From Chryseobacterium taiwanense (GTDB taxonomy: Bacteria > Bacteroidota > Bacteroidia > Flavobacteriales > Weeksellaceae): DNA of 64,000 bases. Position numbers and translations under genes: made by a program. The stretch is from assembly GCF_000813825.1 (NCBI RefSeq), contig NZ_JWTA01000003.1, positions 124,001 through 188,000 on the forward strand, read 5' to 3'. The notes beneath the pieces were generated by a model. It did no database searches. It was not told where the DNA came from and saw only the letters and a program-made list of their open reading frames with translations. Positions 54,315 to 61,664 of this stretch are shown piece after piece. Position 1 is the stretch's first letter. The number at the start of each line of letters is the position of its first letter.

Positions 54315-55607
54315 ATGGCATCAGTAAGTTTTTTTATTAGAGGGAAAGTAGCAGATAAAGAAAGTACAATTTGGGCAAAGTTTAGAGATAAGGATATTGA
54401 TTTACGTGTTCCTGTTCCGTATCTGACTTGTAAGCCTAAAGAATGGAAAGACGGGAAATGCAAAATGCCGTCTAAAAAGATGCATAAAGATGATACTGAA
54501 ACTATAAACACTCGTCTTTCTCAATTAGAAGCTAACATTATTTCAAGTTACATAAATGATATTCCTGAAGTAGATTTAAAAGAATGGCTGAAATCTATTA
54601 TAGAACCTACAACTTTAAAAAGAGAAGATAATAACTATCCGAATGATGTGATTGCCTTTATTGACACTTATATTTCATTAAAAAAAGATAGTGTTACAGA
54701 ATCGACTATTAAGAAAGCTAATGTTGTTAAGCAATTAATGATAAGGTATGTAGAAGATAGAAAAATCAGGAAGAAAACATTTAGAGGATTAAAGTTTAAA
54801 GATTTAGATAATTCTTTTAGAATTGATTTTGAAGATTATTGTAATAAGGAGAGTTATAAGATTTCAACTACATATCGCAATCTTAAATTCTTAAAAATGA
54901 TTTGTAAAGTTGCAGGTTCTTTTGATATTGAAGTTCATAAGCATGCGGAATTATGGAAATTTGAAGTTGAAAAAGCGACAAAGCATATCCCAAAATCAAT
55001 TTACTTAACTTTTGATGAGTTGGATAAAATAGAGTATAAAGAAATGCCATATGATTATTTAGATAACGCAAGAGATTGGCTACTTATCTCCTGTTATACA
55101 GGGCAACGTGTGAGTGATTATATGAGGTTTAATTCATCTATGATTGTGGAGGATAGTGAGGGACAGAAATACATTGAATTTACACAGCAAAAGACTAATG
55201 CTAAGATGCAAATTCCTTTATTAAAAAAAGTCCAAGATATTTTAGCAAAACGAAACGGAGAATTTCCCCGAAAAATATCAGATGTAAACCTAAATCTTTA
55301 TATCAAAGAAGTATGTGAGATTGCTGAAATAGATGAGATTGTATATAACGGTAGAACAGAGACAATAACTAAAGATGGGAAGAATATTACTCGTAAAGTT
55401 TTTGGTAATTTTCCGAAACATAAACTTATTACATCTCATATAGGTAGAAAAAGTTTTGCTTCTAACTTTTATGAGAAAATTCCTACTACTTATTTGCTTA
55501 ATTTTACGGGACACACAACCGAGAAACAGTTGTTGGCATATATTAATAAAACGGAAGTTGAAAAAGCCAAATCAACAGCTAAGATATTTAACAGTTTAGG
55601 ATATTAA
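54315..55607 (+). CDS. Tyrosine recombinase/integrase
   Basis: A 430-aa site-specific recombinase of the phage-integrase family in its Bacteroidetes form. An N-terminal arm-binding region (1-100) precedes a SAM-like core-binding domain (about 110-210) and the catalytic domain (about 225-425). Catalytic residues are visible: Arg in LLISCYTGQRVSDYM, Lys in QQKTNAKMQIP, His-x-x-Arg in SHIGRKSFASNFYE, His in LNFTGHTTEKQ and the nucleophile Tyr in LLAYINKTE. It sits next to the candidate att sequence and should catalyse integration and excision of the element. The next gene starts 10 bp later. Confidence 0.95.
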   Translation: MASVSFFIRGKVADKESTIWAKFRDKDIDLRVPVPYLTCKPKEWKDGKCKMPSKKMHKDDTETINTRLSQLEANIISSYINDIPEVDLKEWLKSIIEPTTLKREDNNYPNDVIAFIDTYISLKKDSVTESTIKKANVVKQLMIRYVEDRKIRKKTFRGLKFKDLDNSFRIDFEDYCNKESYKISTTYRNLKFLKMICKVAGSFDIEVHKHAELWKFEVEKATKHIPKSIYLTFDELDKIEYKEMPYDYLDNARDWLLISCYTGQRVSDYMRFNSSMIVEDSEGQKYIEFTQQKTNAKMQIPLLKKVQDILAKRNGEFPRKISDVNLNLYIKEVCEIAEIDEIVYNGRTETITKDGKNITRKVFGNFPKHKLITSHIGRKSFASNFYEKIPTTYLLNFTGHTTEKQLLAYINKTEVEKAKSTAKIFNSLGY

Positions 55608-55617
55608 TACATTTTAA

Positions 55618-56997
55618 ATGAGACTAAAAGATCTTTTAAAGTCGCCAGAAGACCCCTATCTAATTACTGACATCCGAACTAAGGGTGGAATATTATTAGA
55701 TTTCTTAGTGTGTTTTTTTCACAATCTGTCAATAGATATGGAAATCATGAAATTTTTTGAAGAGGGTGATCATCATAATGTTTTAAATAAGATAAGTGAT
55801 ACTCGTAAGCTGGAATTTATAGAATTAGCTAAAGCGGATTTAATAAATGAGGATTTATTATCCAATATTAAAGAAGATAGTGATGGTAAATTACAATATT
55901 TATATTTTGTAAATCGAAAAATTAATTTTCGTAGCATTATCAATAATATTCATGACAGGATTTCAATCTTAAAAACATTTGGAGACTTATTAACAGAAAG
56001 GGAGTTATCGGATATTGTTATATTTTTAAATAATTATATAGATAGAAATAATGTGGATAAGAAAATGGTTGCTATAACAAAACAAAGTTTGTTTGATGAA
56101 TTTTACGAATATATACAGTTGCGAAATATCAATGACAAAGTATTTATTAGTTATTATGCGTCTTTTATAAATACAAACTCTTTTCATGCAACAACTAGAG
56201 GAGGTGAATATCTTCGAAAAATTGAGTTGATGTGTGATTCTTCTATTTTGTCCAATATTAATCTAAGAACAGACTATTTTTTAAATCTTATAGATCAAAC
56301 TAAATTAGAGTTATTTGATAATATTAATAATAAAATAATACAATTTCATGGAATTGTTGATAAAGAAAATTTGTTTTTTATAGATTTAAAAGAAAGTTTA
56401 AGGGATTGTCTCAAAACAATAGATAATACTCATAGGCATAAGCATAATTACTCTCAAAAGAGTTTAGATATTGATAAATGCATGAGTTATTTGAAGTTAA
56501 TGTTTTTAATGAAATACCAATATGTCAAAAATGGTAAAGCAGAAAAGAGTGCCTTACAAATAGAATTCGATGAAATTATAGATTATAATGCTGACTTTAA
56601 AAAGTTTTTGATATCAAAAAGCTTTAATGAATATGAGGTCAATATTATTTTTAATTTACTATCACAGAATCGTTATAAAGATTGTGGAATTAAATATTTA
56701 AGTAACCTAAAACAGGTAGATTTCTTTAGACTTTGCTACATTTTTCATGTATTTGATTTTTATACAACAATTAAAAAACATGAATTTAAAAGTAGAGGAT
56801 CATTTGAAGTTATATTAAATTTTGATAAAAAAAATGAATATAGTCTTGATTCATTGGAACAAATTCGCAAATATTATTTTAATATTGACGATAAAAATAG
56901 TAAGCATTATGTTTTTAATGGACATCATAAAATCATTAATGATGTAATTAATCAACTCGGAATTTCTGGGGATAGGCTTAAAATGATTCCTAATTAA
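55618..56997 (+). CDS. Hypothetical protein, co-transcribed with the integrase
   Basis: A 459-aa cytoplasmic protein that I do not recognise. It has no signal peptide or membrane segment, is rich in Asn, Asp, Ile, Lys and Phe, and appears largely helical. A basic His-rich patch (NTHRHKHNYSQK, near 275) and the C-terminal NGHHKIINDVINQLGISG stand out. The 10-bp spacing to the integrase gene points to one transcript and possibly a role in element maintenance, regulation or defence. The general shape recalls RteC-like regulators of Bacteroidetes elements, but I cannot support this by a motif. Confidence 0.7.
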   Translation: MRLKDLLKSPEDPYLITDIRTKGGILLDFLVCFFHNLSIDMEIMKFFEEGDHHNVLNKISDTRKLEFIELAKADLINEDLLSNIKEDSDGKLQYLYFVNRKINFRSIINNIHDRISILKTFGDLLTERELSDIVIFLNNYIDRNNVDKKMVAITKQSLFDEFYEYIQLRNINDKVFISYYASFINTNSFHATTRGGEYLRKIELMCDSSILSNINLRTDYFLNLIDQTKLELFDNINNKIIQFHGIVDKENLFFIDLKESLRDCLKTIDNTHRHKHNYSQKSLDIDKCMSYLKLMFLMKYQYVKNGKAEKSALQIEFDEIIDYNADFKKFLISKSFNEYEVNIIFNLLSQNRYKDCGIKYLSNLKQVDFFRLCYIFHVFDFYTTIKKHEFKSRGSFEVILNFDKKNEYSLDSLEQIRKYYFNIDDKNSKHYVFNGHHKIINDVINQLGISGDRLKMIPN

Positions 56998-57125
56998 AAA
57001 AACATGGATAAATTTTTATTCCTGATAATCAGTTGTTTATTGGCTTTTTGGTGAAATCGCAATTTCCCTATTTTTTCCCCAATTTCCCCATTTGGATTAT
57101 TGCATCATAATATTAAACAAAAATT

Positions 57126-57404
57126 ATGGTCAATTCAACAATTCAGCTGACACAAATCGATTTAGATTCATTTGGTCAATTTATTCAAAAATTAGTACGT
57201 GAAGAATTAGAGAAGTATGGCAGAAATAGTCATAATCAAGAAAACGAAAAAGATTTTTATACCCGTGACGAAACAGCCAAACTTCTTAATGTTAGTTTCA
57301 CTACATTGTTTCATTGGAATAATCAAGGTATTTTAAAAGCCAAAAAGATTAAAAAGCGTGTATATTATTCTAAATCTGATATACAGCAATATCTGAATCA
57401 TTAA
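57126..57404 (+). CDS. Excisionase-like helix-turn-helix protein
   Basis: A 92-aa DNA-binding protein. Residues about 40-92 form a winged helix of the MerR/excisionase (HTH_17) type: FYTRDETAKLLNVSFTTLFHWNNQGILKAK then KKRVYYSKSDIQQYL. The N-terminal 35 residues look helical (FGQFIQKLVREELEKYG) and may mediate dimerisation. Small proteins of this type are routine in Bacteroidetes elements near the recombinase and act as excisionase/directionality factor or as regulator of replication genes; which applies here is inference. Confidence 0.85.
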   Translation: MVNSTIQLTQIDLDSFGQFIQKLVREELEKYGRNSHNQENEKDFYTRDETAKLLNVSFTTLFHWNNQGILKAKKIKKRVYYSKSDIQQYLNH

Positions 57405-57422
57405 ACTTTTTGGGACAGTTGT

Positions 57423-57440
57423 TTTAGGTTATGTCCTAAA
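57423..57440 (+). other. Small hairpin upstream of the Rep-like gene
   Basis: TTTAGG (57423-57428) and CCTAAA (57435-57440) form a 6-bp stem in the 140-bp gap before the Rep-like gene. It could be part of a replication origin but is short enough to be chance. Confidence 0.2.
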
Positions 57441-57544
57441 GTTACTATTCCCTCCCTTAAACACTCAATAATTTTACAAACCTTTTATTAAGCATAGTTC
57501 GAAATATTATGTAATGTTACAATTATGCCAAAATTTAACAAAAT

Positions 57545-58438
57545 ATGATAGATTTTATTAAAATTTTCACGAAAGATAAAGATAGCTTAGAGCAAAATAT
57601 CAAGCAAAATAAAAATTTAGCAACGACTTATGTTTTAGATTATAGAACTGGACAAATTTGTTATCCATGTAGATCATATCAAAATACAATGGAAGCTAGA
57701 ATAACAAATAAGATAGGATATATCAAAAATTCTCTACACAAGTATCATAATGATAAAAAGGGACTAAACCCCCAAAATTATTCTGACTTCACTTATTGTA
57801 ATTTGTGTGAATCAATTTCGATGTTAGAAACAGATTTTAGAATTAGTAGCCCTGATTTTGGAATGACAAATCTTGAGTTTGGATTAAATATCACTGTTTC
57901 TCAATCAGCAAAGGATATTATTGACAAGCATTTATTAATGTATAATTTTGAAGAATTTAATCAGTATGATACCTTTCAAGGGAAAGGTAGTTATAAACAG
58001 TATAATAGTTCAGACTATTATATAAAATGTTATGATAAAGGTTTGCAATATAACTTTTCAAAGCATTTATTGCGTTTTGAAATCAAAATTCTAAAAAGTA
58101 GAATGCTTAATAAATTGGGTATTTATAATCTTGCTGATTGTAAAAATAAGCAAACGCTAAAAGTTCTTTTTAGCCTACTTATGGAAAAATTCGAAAATAT
58201 GCTTATTGTAGATGATATTCCAGAAACTCTAAAATTAGATCCGAAAGATCAATATATTATTAATATGGGAAAAAGTTCGATTCATTGGAAAGAATTAAAG
58301 CAGAAAAAATCTAAAACTCATTATTATGAGAAACGATTGGAATTTATAGGACTTTTAGAGAAGTATAATCTGTTAAACATTAAATATGAGATGAAATCAA
58401 CACTAATTAAGAAATTTGAATTATTAATTTCTAATTAA
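57545..58438 (+). CDS. Possible replication-initiation protein (phage/plasmid Rep, gene II-like)
   Basis: A 297-aa cytoplasmic protein. The stretch IKCYDKGLQYNFSKHLLRFEIKILKSRMLNKLGI (about 160-193) resembles the xxVYDKxxE..LRFEVxxxRxxxLxxLGI region of replication proteins from filamentous phages and small plasmids (gene II/G2P-like). A clear HUH motif is not visible; a YYEKR near residue 258 could hold nucleophile tyrosines. It follows the excisionase-like gene by 140 bp on the same strand. Family assignment is from pattern similarity only; a plain hypothetical protein is the alternative. Confidence 0.5.
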   Translation: MIDFIKIFTKDKDSLEQNIKQNKNLATTYVLDYRTGQICYPCRSYQNTMEARITNKIGYIKNSLHKYHNDKKGLNPQNYSDFTYCNLCESISMLETDFRISSPDFGMTNLEFGLNITVSQSAKDIIDKHLLMYNFEEFNQYDTFQGKGSYKQYNSSDYYIKCYDKGLQYNFSKHLLRFEIKILKSRMLNKLGIYNLADCKNKQTLKVLFSLLMEKFENMLIVDDIPETLKLDPKDQYIINMGKSSIHWKELKQKKSKTHYYEKRLEFIGLLEKYNLLNIKYEMKSTLIKKFELLISN

Positions 58439-58525
58439 TGAACTAATGTCAGTTATATATTTTATAACAAATGTTCTTTGTTAGGTCTCATGTAGATTAG
58501 GAAAGTTTTTCTGCATAATAATTAA

Positions 58526-58556
58526 CCCCCTTAGCTTTATTAAGGGGTGATTTTAT
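58526..58556. terminator. Bidirectional terminator between convergent genes
   Basis: CCCCTTA (58527-58533) pairs with TAAGGGG (58541-58547) between the Rep-like gene on plus and the XRE gene on minus; T-rich DNA follows on the plus side. Confidence 0.6.
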
Positions 58557-58831
58557 TTAATTAGTATTGATTTAATTGCTGAATTTAATGATTGAAAAGC
58601 AAGTCTTTTTTCTTCAGGGATATCTTCATCGCTGATTGAAAAAAATAATAAATATGAAACAGGTATTTGTAATGTATCGCAAATTTTCTTAATTGTCGTT
58701 TTTTGAGGAAAAGTAGCATTTAATTCAATTTGCGAAATAGCATTTACAGAAATTTCGCATTTTTCAGCTAATTCTTTTTGGCTAAATCCTTTTTCCTTTC
58801 TTAAAAACTTTATTGCGGTACCTATATCCAT
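58553..58831 (-). CDS. XRE-family helix-turn-helix regulator
   Basis: A 92-aa Cro/CI-type DNA-binding protein. The HTH_3 domain spans about residues 6-62 (IKFLRKEKGFSQKELAEKCEISVNAISQIELNATFPQ), then a short helical tail (EKRLAFQSLNSAIKSIL) that probably dimerises. It is the last gene of a minus-strand trio, 9 bp after the 61-aa ORF, facing the Rep-like gene. It may repress the element's genes; no operator was found for it. Confidence 0.88.
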   Translation of the reverse strand: MDIGTAIKFLRKEKGFSQKELAEKCEISVNAISQIELNATFPQKTTIKKICDTLQIPVSYLLFFSISDEDIPEEKRLAFQSLNSAIKSILIK

Positions 58832-58840
58832 AATTTAATT

Positions 58841-59026
58841 TTAATTATTCCCAATATCAAAAAAATCTAAAATTTCTTTACTGATTTTACAGATTGAAAA
58901 AAGTGTTTTTAAAAATTCATCTATATTGAGAGGTTTGTTTTGTAATTTTTCTAATAATGTGTTTTTATCCTGTTCAGATAAATTGCAATTTTTTATATTT
59001 TCGATTAGTGGATTTATATTTTCCAT
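58841..59026 (-). CDS. Small hypothetical protein
   Basis: A 61-aa acidic, probably all-helical protein (MENINPLIENIKN ... EILDFFDIGNN) without recognised family. Its start lies 53 bp inside the end of the upstream HTH gene in another frame, and its stop is 9 bp before the XRE gene, a layout typical of translationally coupled genes. That context is the main evidence; it could be an antitoxin-like or regulator partner, but nothing in the sequence shows this. Confidence 0.5.
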   Translation of the reverse strand: MENINPLIENIKNCNLSEQDKNTLLEKLQNKPLNIDEFLKTLFSICKISKEILDFFDIGNN

Positions 59027-59696
59027 TGTTAATGAACATTAAATTATGAATATTATTTAATGCTTCTCTATATAGGTACTTTATCGTAGAGAAGTCTTTA
59101 GTGAACTTTTTTTCTACGATTTGTCCCTCTTCATCTGTGAAAATATAATAATGACCTGTAATTGTTAAAAAAAATATATTTGAATTATTATTACTAAAAC
59201 TACGTTTGATTTTAATCTTAATCTTTGGAATGAGTATTCTGAACTTTTTGTAATCATCCTTTATTTGTATAGATAATTTACCAAGGTTAACCTCTAGGCG
59301 GATCTCATCAATTAAATTGAAGAAGAATTCTTTTATTAGATTTTTATCTAATTTTGATTTAATAATATTTTCATCAAAAAATAAATTTTCACTTATTTTT
59401 TCAGTATTTATAAATTTTAAAAGAAATTTTCGAATTTGTTCTCTTTCATTTAAATTATAAAAAAAATATTTTTTACTAAAACGATTTTGTAAGCTCTTGA
59501 CACTTTCTACATATTTTTCAGATAATACTTCAAGATGATTATAATCCAATAAAAAATCAGAAAAGTTAATAGCTTCAAATCCATTTTCTTTTAAAATTTC
59601 GACAATAGAACTTCTGGATACGCCTAACTTCTTAGCTACATCTTTAAGAGTAACATTGTAGTGATCGTCAATAAAGGGTATGTTGAAAAGTTCCAT
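58974..59696 (-). CDS. Hypothetical protein with N-terminal IF2N-like helix-turn-helix
   Basis: A 240-aa protein. Residues about 12-45 (NVTLKDVAKKLGVSRSSIVEILKENGFEAINF) look like a small DNA/RNA-binding helical domain, similar to the N-terminal domain of translation factor IF-2 or a resolvase-type HTH. The rest (about 70-240) is unfamiliar and ends in basic KYKSTNRKYKKLQFI. The ATG at 59696 is preferred because a TATCTTTG promoter box (59712-59719) lies between it and an earlier in-frame start. First gene of the minus-strand trio; likely a regulator of the element, with low certainty. Confidence 0.7.
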   Translation of the reverse strand: MELFNIPFIDDHYNVTLKDVAKKLGVSRSSIVEILKENGFEAINFSDFLLDYNHLEVLSEKYVESVKSLQNRFSKKYFFYNLNEREQIRKFLLKFINTEKISENLFFDENIIKSKLDKNLIKEFFFNLIDEIRLEVNLGKLSIQIKDDYKKFRILIPKIKIKIKRSFSNNNSNIFFLTITGHYYIFTDEEGQIVEKKFTKDFSTIKYLYREALNNIHNLMFINNGKYKSTNRKYKKLQFI

Positions 59697-59711
59697 AATC
59701 TTAATTTGAAT

Positions 59712-59719
59712 CAAAGATA
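59712..59719 (-). promoter_or_regulatory. -7 promoter box of the minus-strand HTH trio
   Basis: On the minus strand TATCTTTG, a full TAnnTTTG match, 15 bases ahead of the ATG at 59696. It decides the start codon of that gene. Confidence 0.55.
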
Positions 59720-59859
59720 AGTAAATAAAATTAAAATACAAGTGAAAAATGTATTTTTGTTTTATTAATGTGTTTTTTGCTTTTATTTTTCTGCATTAAG
59801 ATTATATAAATAAATTTTAGAAGCAATATTATTAAATATAATACATGGAATATAAATTT

Positions 59860-59867
59860 ATATATTT
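59860..59867 (+). promoter_or_regulatory. -7 promoter box of the structured RNA
   Basis: TATATTTG, a full TAnnTTTG match. Transcription would begin near 59874, about 20 bases before the first helix of the structured RNA. Confidence 0.6.
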
Positions 59868-59894
59868 GCAATTCAAATTTTAACGGAAAAATAA

Positions 59895-60047
59895 GGCGTT
59901 AGCTTTTATTGTGTTTATAGAAATCTGACAGTTTCATTCGTACTGCACAATAAATAGGTGATGCTCATGCCATAGGCGTGGGCTTCCTATTTGTGGTACA
60001 AGGTTTTGTCAGAACCTCTATAAGCAAATATGGTTAAGTTCCACGCT
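59895..60047 (+). ncRNA. Large structured RNA (candidate ncRNA or mRNA leader)
   Basis: A nested set of complementary segments forms one long interrupted hairpin. Outer helix 59895-59905 pairs with 60036-60047 (GCGT/ACGC plus AGCTT/AAGTT). Next, 59912-59921 pairs with 60017-60026 (10 bp, TTATAGA/TCTATAA core). Then 59924-59931 pairs with 60006-60013 (CTGACA/TGTCAG core). Then 59940-59958 pairs with 59986-59999 with two bulges. The tip is GCTCATGCC (59963-59971) with GGCGTGGGC (59975-59983) around ATA. Several pairs are G-U, which suggests an RNA rather than a DNA palindrome. A promoter box lies just upstream and an exported-protein gene starts 53 bases downstream. I do not recognise the family. 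Confidence 0.6.
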
Positions 60048-60099
60048 GTTTGCATTTATTAATTCCTTGCTTTGGAGCTGAGTGGGTAAAAAATCACTT

Positions 60100-61209
60100 A
60101 TGAAAAAGATTTTATTCATTATTCTGACACTTACTACAACATTTATTTATTCTCAAACTCAATATGAAATTGGATACAGAAAAGGTTATTCTGAAGGTTA
60201 TTGTTATAATGTTTCTTATGGATGTAGTTCTCCGTCATTATCTGTAATACCCACTCCAAAAAAGTTTGATGATTATAAAAGTTATCAACAAGGTTATAAT
60301 GATGGTTTTGTTTCAGGAAAAAGCTATAAAGCGAATGGAGAGGGTGTTATAAGTGATGAAACTACTTTACAAAGAACACCTTACCAATATAAAGATCCTG
60401 AAAAATTAAATTTATTCCCAACGTTTAATGTACAATCAATGCTTCAAAATAGATATAATCAGCAAACTCAAGTTCTTCAAGCTGAATATTTAAGAAAAAA
60501 TGAATTAAAAGAAAATAAACAAAAAGAATCCGATTATTACACTAAAAGATTTCAGGAAGACTATGATGTTGTTAGTCAATATATTTTAACTATAAGTGAG
60601 GAAATGAAGAAGTATGAGAGTGTATTGCCTGTTGCAAAAAGATATTCGGATCAATTAAACGATTTGTTATCAATTACAATAAATTCATTAGTTGATGCAA
60701 GAAATGTAAAATTTGCAAATAGATATTTTACTAAAGCAGATTATGAGTTTTATTTTGATATGATGAATAATCATTTAAAGGAAGGGGATAAAACAATTTC
60801 AAAATTTTCTTCGGTAATAGATTTATTTACTAAAAATACTAATACTTCTAAATATCAAGGAAAATATTATACAACGGAAATTACTCTTAATATACTAGAT
60901 ATGAAGTTAGAGGACTACTCATTTAAAAATACACTTAGGGGGCATACTTTGCTTAATTTTTTTTCTAAGAATGGTTTTAGTTATTTGATGTTTAAAAAAC
61001 CTGACATGGAAAAATATGGAATTGTATTGTTGTATTTGGCTGATTCAAATGAAAATACAATTACTTTCTATACGAGCTATAATGAAGAAATTTCTATTAA
61101 TAAAAAGACAAATACTTTAGAATGGTTTTATAATGATTCTAGTCTTCCTTATGAAGAAGGAGAATTTAATATGAAAGCTATATATAGACAAATTAAAATT
61201 ATGAAATAA
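60100..61209 (+). CDS. Exported hypothetical protein with GX3G repeats
   Basis: A 369-aa secreted or periplasmic protein. The ATG at 60100 gives a good signal peptide (MKKILFIILTLTTTFIYSQ); an upstream in-frame GTG (60082) would spoil it. The mature N-terminus has two glycine-every-fourth-residue helices, IGYRKGYSEGYCYN and YQQGYNDGFVSGK, recalling Yae1-type GX3 motifs. A charged, coiled-coil-like segment follows (about 125-180, LRKNELKENKQKESDYY). The C-terminal half is unfamiliar. No T9SS domain is present. The gene follows the structured RNA by 53 bases, so the RNA may be its leader. Function unknown. Confidence 0.75.
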   Translation: MKKILFIILTLTTTFIYSQTQYEIGYRKGYSEGYCYNVSYGCSSPSLSVIPTPKKFDDYKSYQQGYNDGFVSGKSYKANGEGVISDETTLQRTPYQYKDPEKLNLFPTFNVQSMLQNRYNQQTQVLQAEYLRKNELKENKQKESDYYTKRFQEDYDVVSQYILTISEEMKKYESVLPVAKRYSDQLNDLLSITINSLVDARNVKFANRYFTKADYEFYFDMMNNHLKEGDKTISKFSSVIDLFTKNTNTSKYQGKYYTTEITLNILDMKLEDYSFKNTLRGHTLLNFFSKNGFSYLMFKKPDMEKYGIVLLYLADSNENTITFYTSYNEEISINKKTNTLEWFYNDSSLPYEEGEFNMKAIYRQIKIMK

Positions 61210-61474
61210 ACAACATTAATAAATTATCTTTCTGAATCATTTTATGTCTGGTAGTCCAATTTCTTCATCTTATGAATATGATTTTCTGCATGTCATACTA
61301 ACCCCTTCTTTTGTTTGGTTATGCAAAACTAATAGATAATTTAGAATTTTTTTAACAGTACCAACTATTTTATTAGTCCAGTTATAGCATCCCCAAAATT
61401 TATCCATCCCTATCTAAGTAAAATTCATCAATATTAGCTTTGCTATAATAGCCGTTTTTTCTTTAGAGATTTCT

Positions 61475-61489
61475 GTTACAATATGTAAC
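61475..61489. promoter_or_regulatory. Operator O1 of the repressor (distal)
   Basis: GTTACAATATGTAAC: perfect 6-bp arms GTTACA/TGTAAC around three bases, the same arms and spacing as O2 and O3. It lies about 127 bp upstream of O2 with no recognised promoter beside it; 61210-61474 is otherwise AT-rich without a convincing gene. Confidence 0.5.
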
Positions 61490-61615
61490 ATATTACAGAG
61501 TATTTCCATATCTCCGTTGACAATTTTTGCCTCTGGACAAAACCTTAAAGCCATTCTTATAGGTATTACACTTCTTATTTCATGTATAAATATTCTATTT
61601 GATGAAAATAAAATT

Positions 61616-61630
61616 GTTACAAACTGTAAC
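61616..61630. promoter_or_regulatory. Operator O2 of the repressor
   Basis: GTTACAAACTGTAAC, perfect 6-bp arms around AAC. It covers the expected -33 region of the promoter box at 61639-61646. Confidence 0.7.
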
Positions 61631-61638
61631 TTTTTTTG

Positions 61639-61646
61639 TATTTTTG
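61639..61646 (+). promoter_or_regulatory. -7 promoter box of the repressor gene
   Basis: TATTTTTG, a full TAnnTTTG match, lying exactly between operators O2 and O3, with TTG at 61614-61616 as possible -33 element. Confidence 0.6.
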
Positions 61647-61648
61647 TT

Positions 61649-61663
61649 GTTACAAACTGTAAC
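61649..61663. promoter_or_regulatory. Operator O3 of the repressor
   Basis: GTTACAAACTGTAAC, identical to O2 and centred 33 bp from it (about three helical turns). It overlaps the expected transcription start and ends one base before the ATG. Confidence 0.7.
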
Positions 61664-61664
61664 A

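Noticed and set aside
59895..60047. The GGCGTTAGC sequence near 59895 as an integron attC site
   Set aside because: GTTAGC resembles an attC core, but the matching RYYYAAC partner with attC-like spacing is not present and there is no integron integrase; the nested helices fit a structured RNA better.
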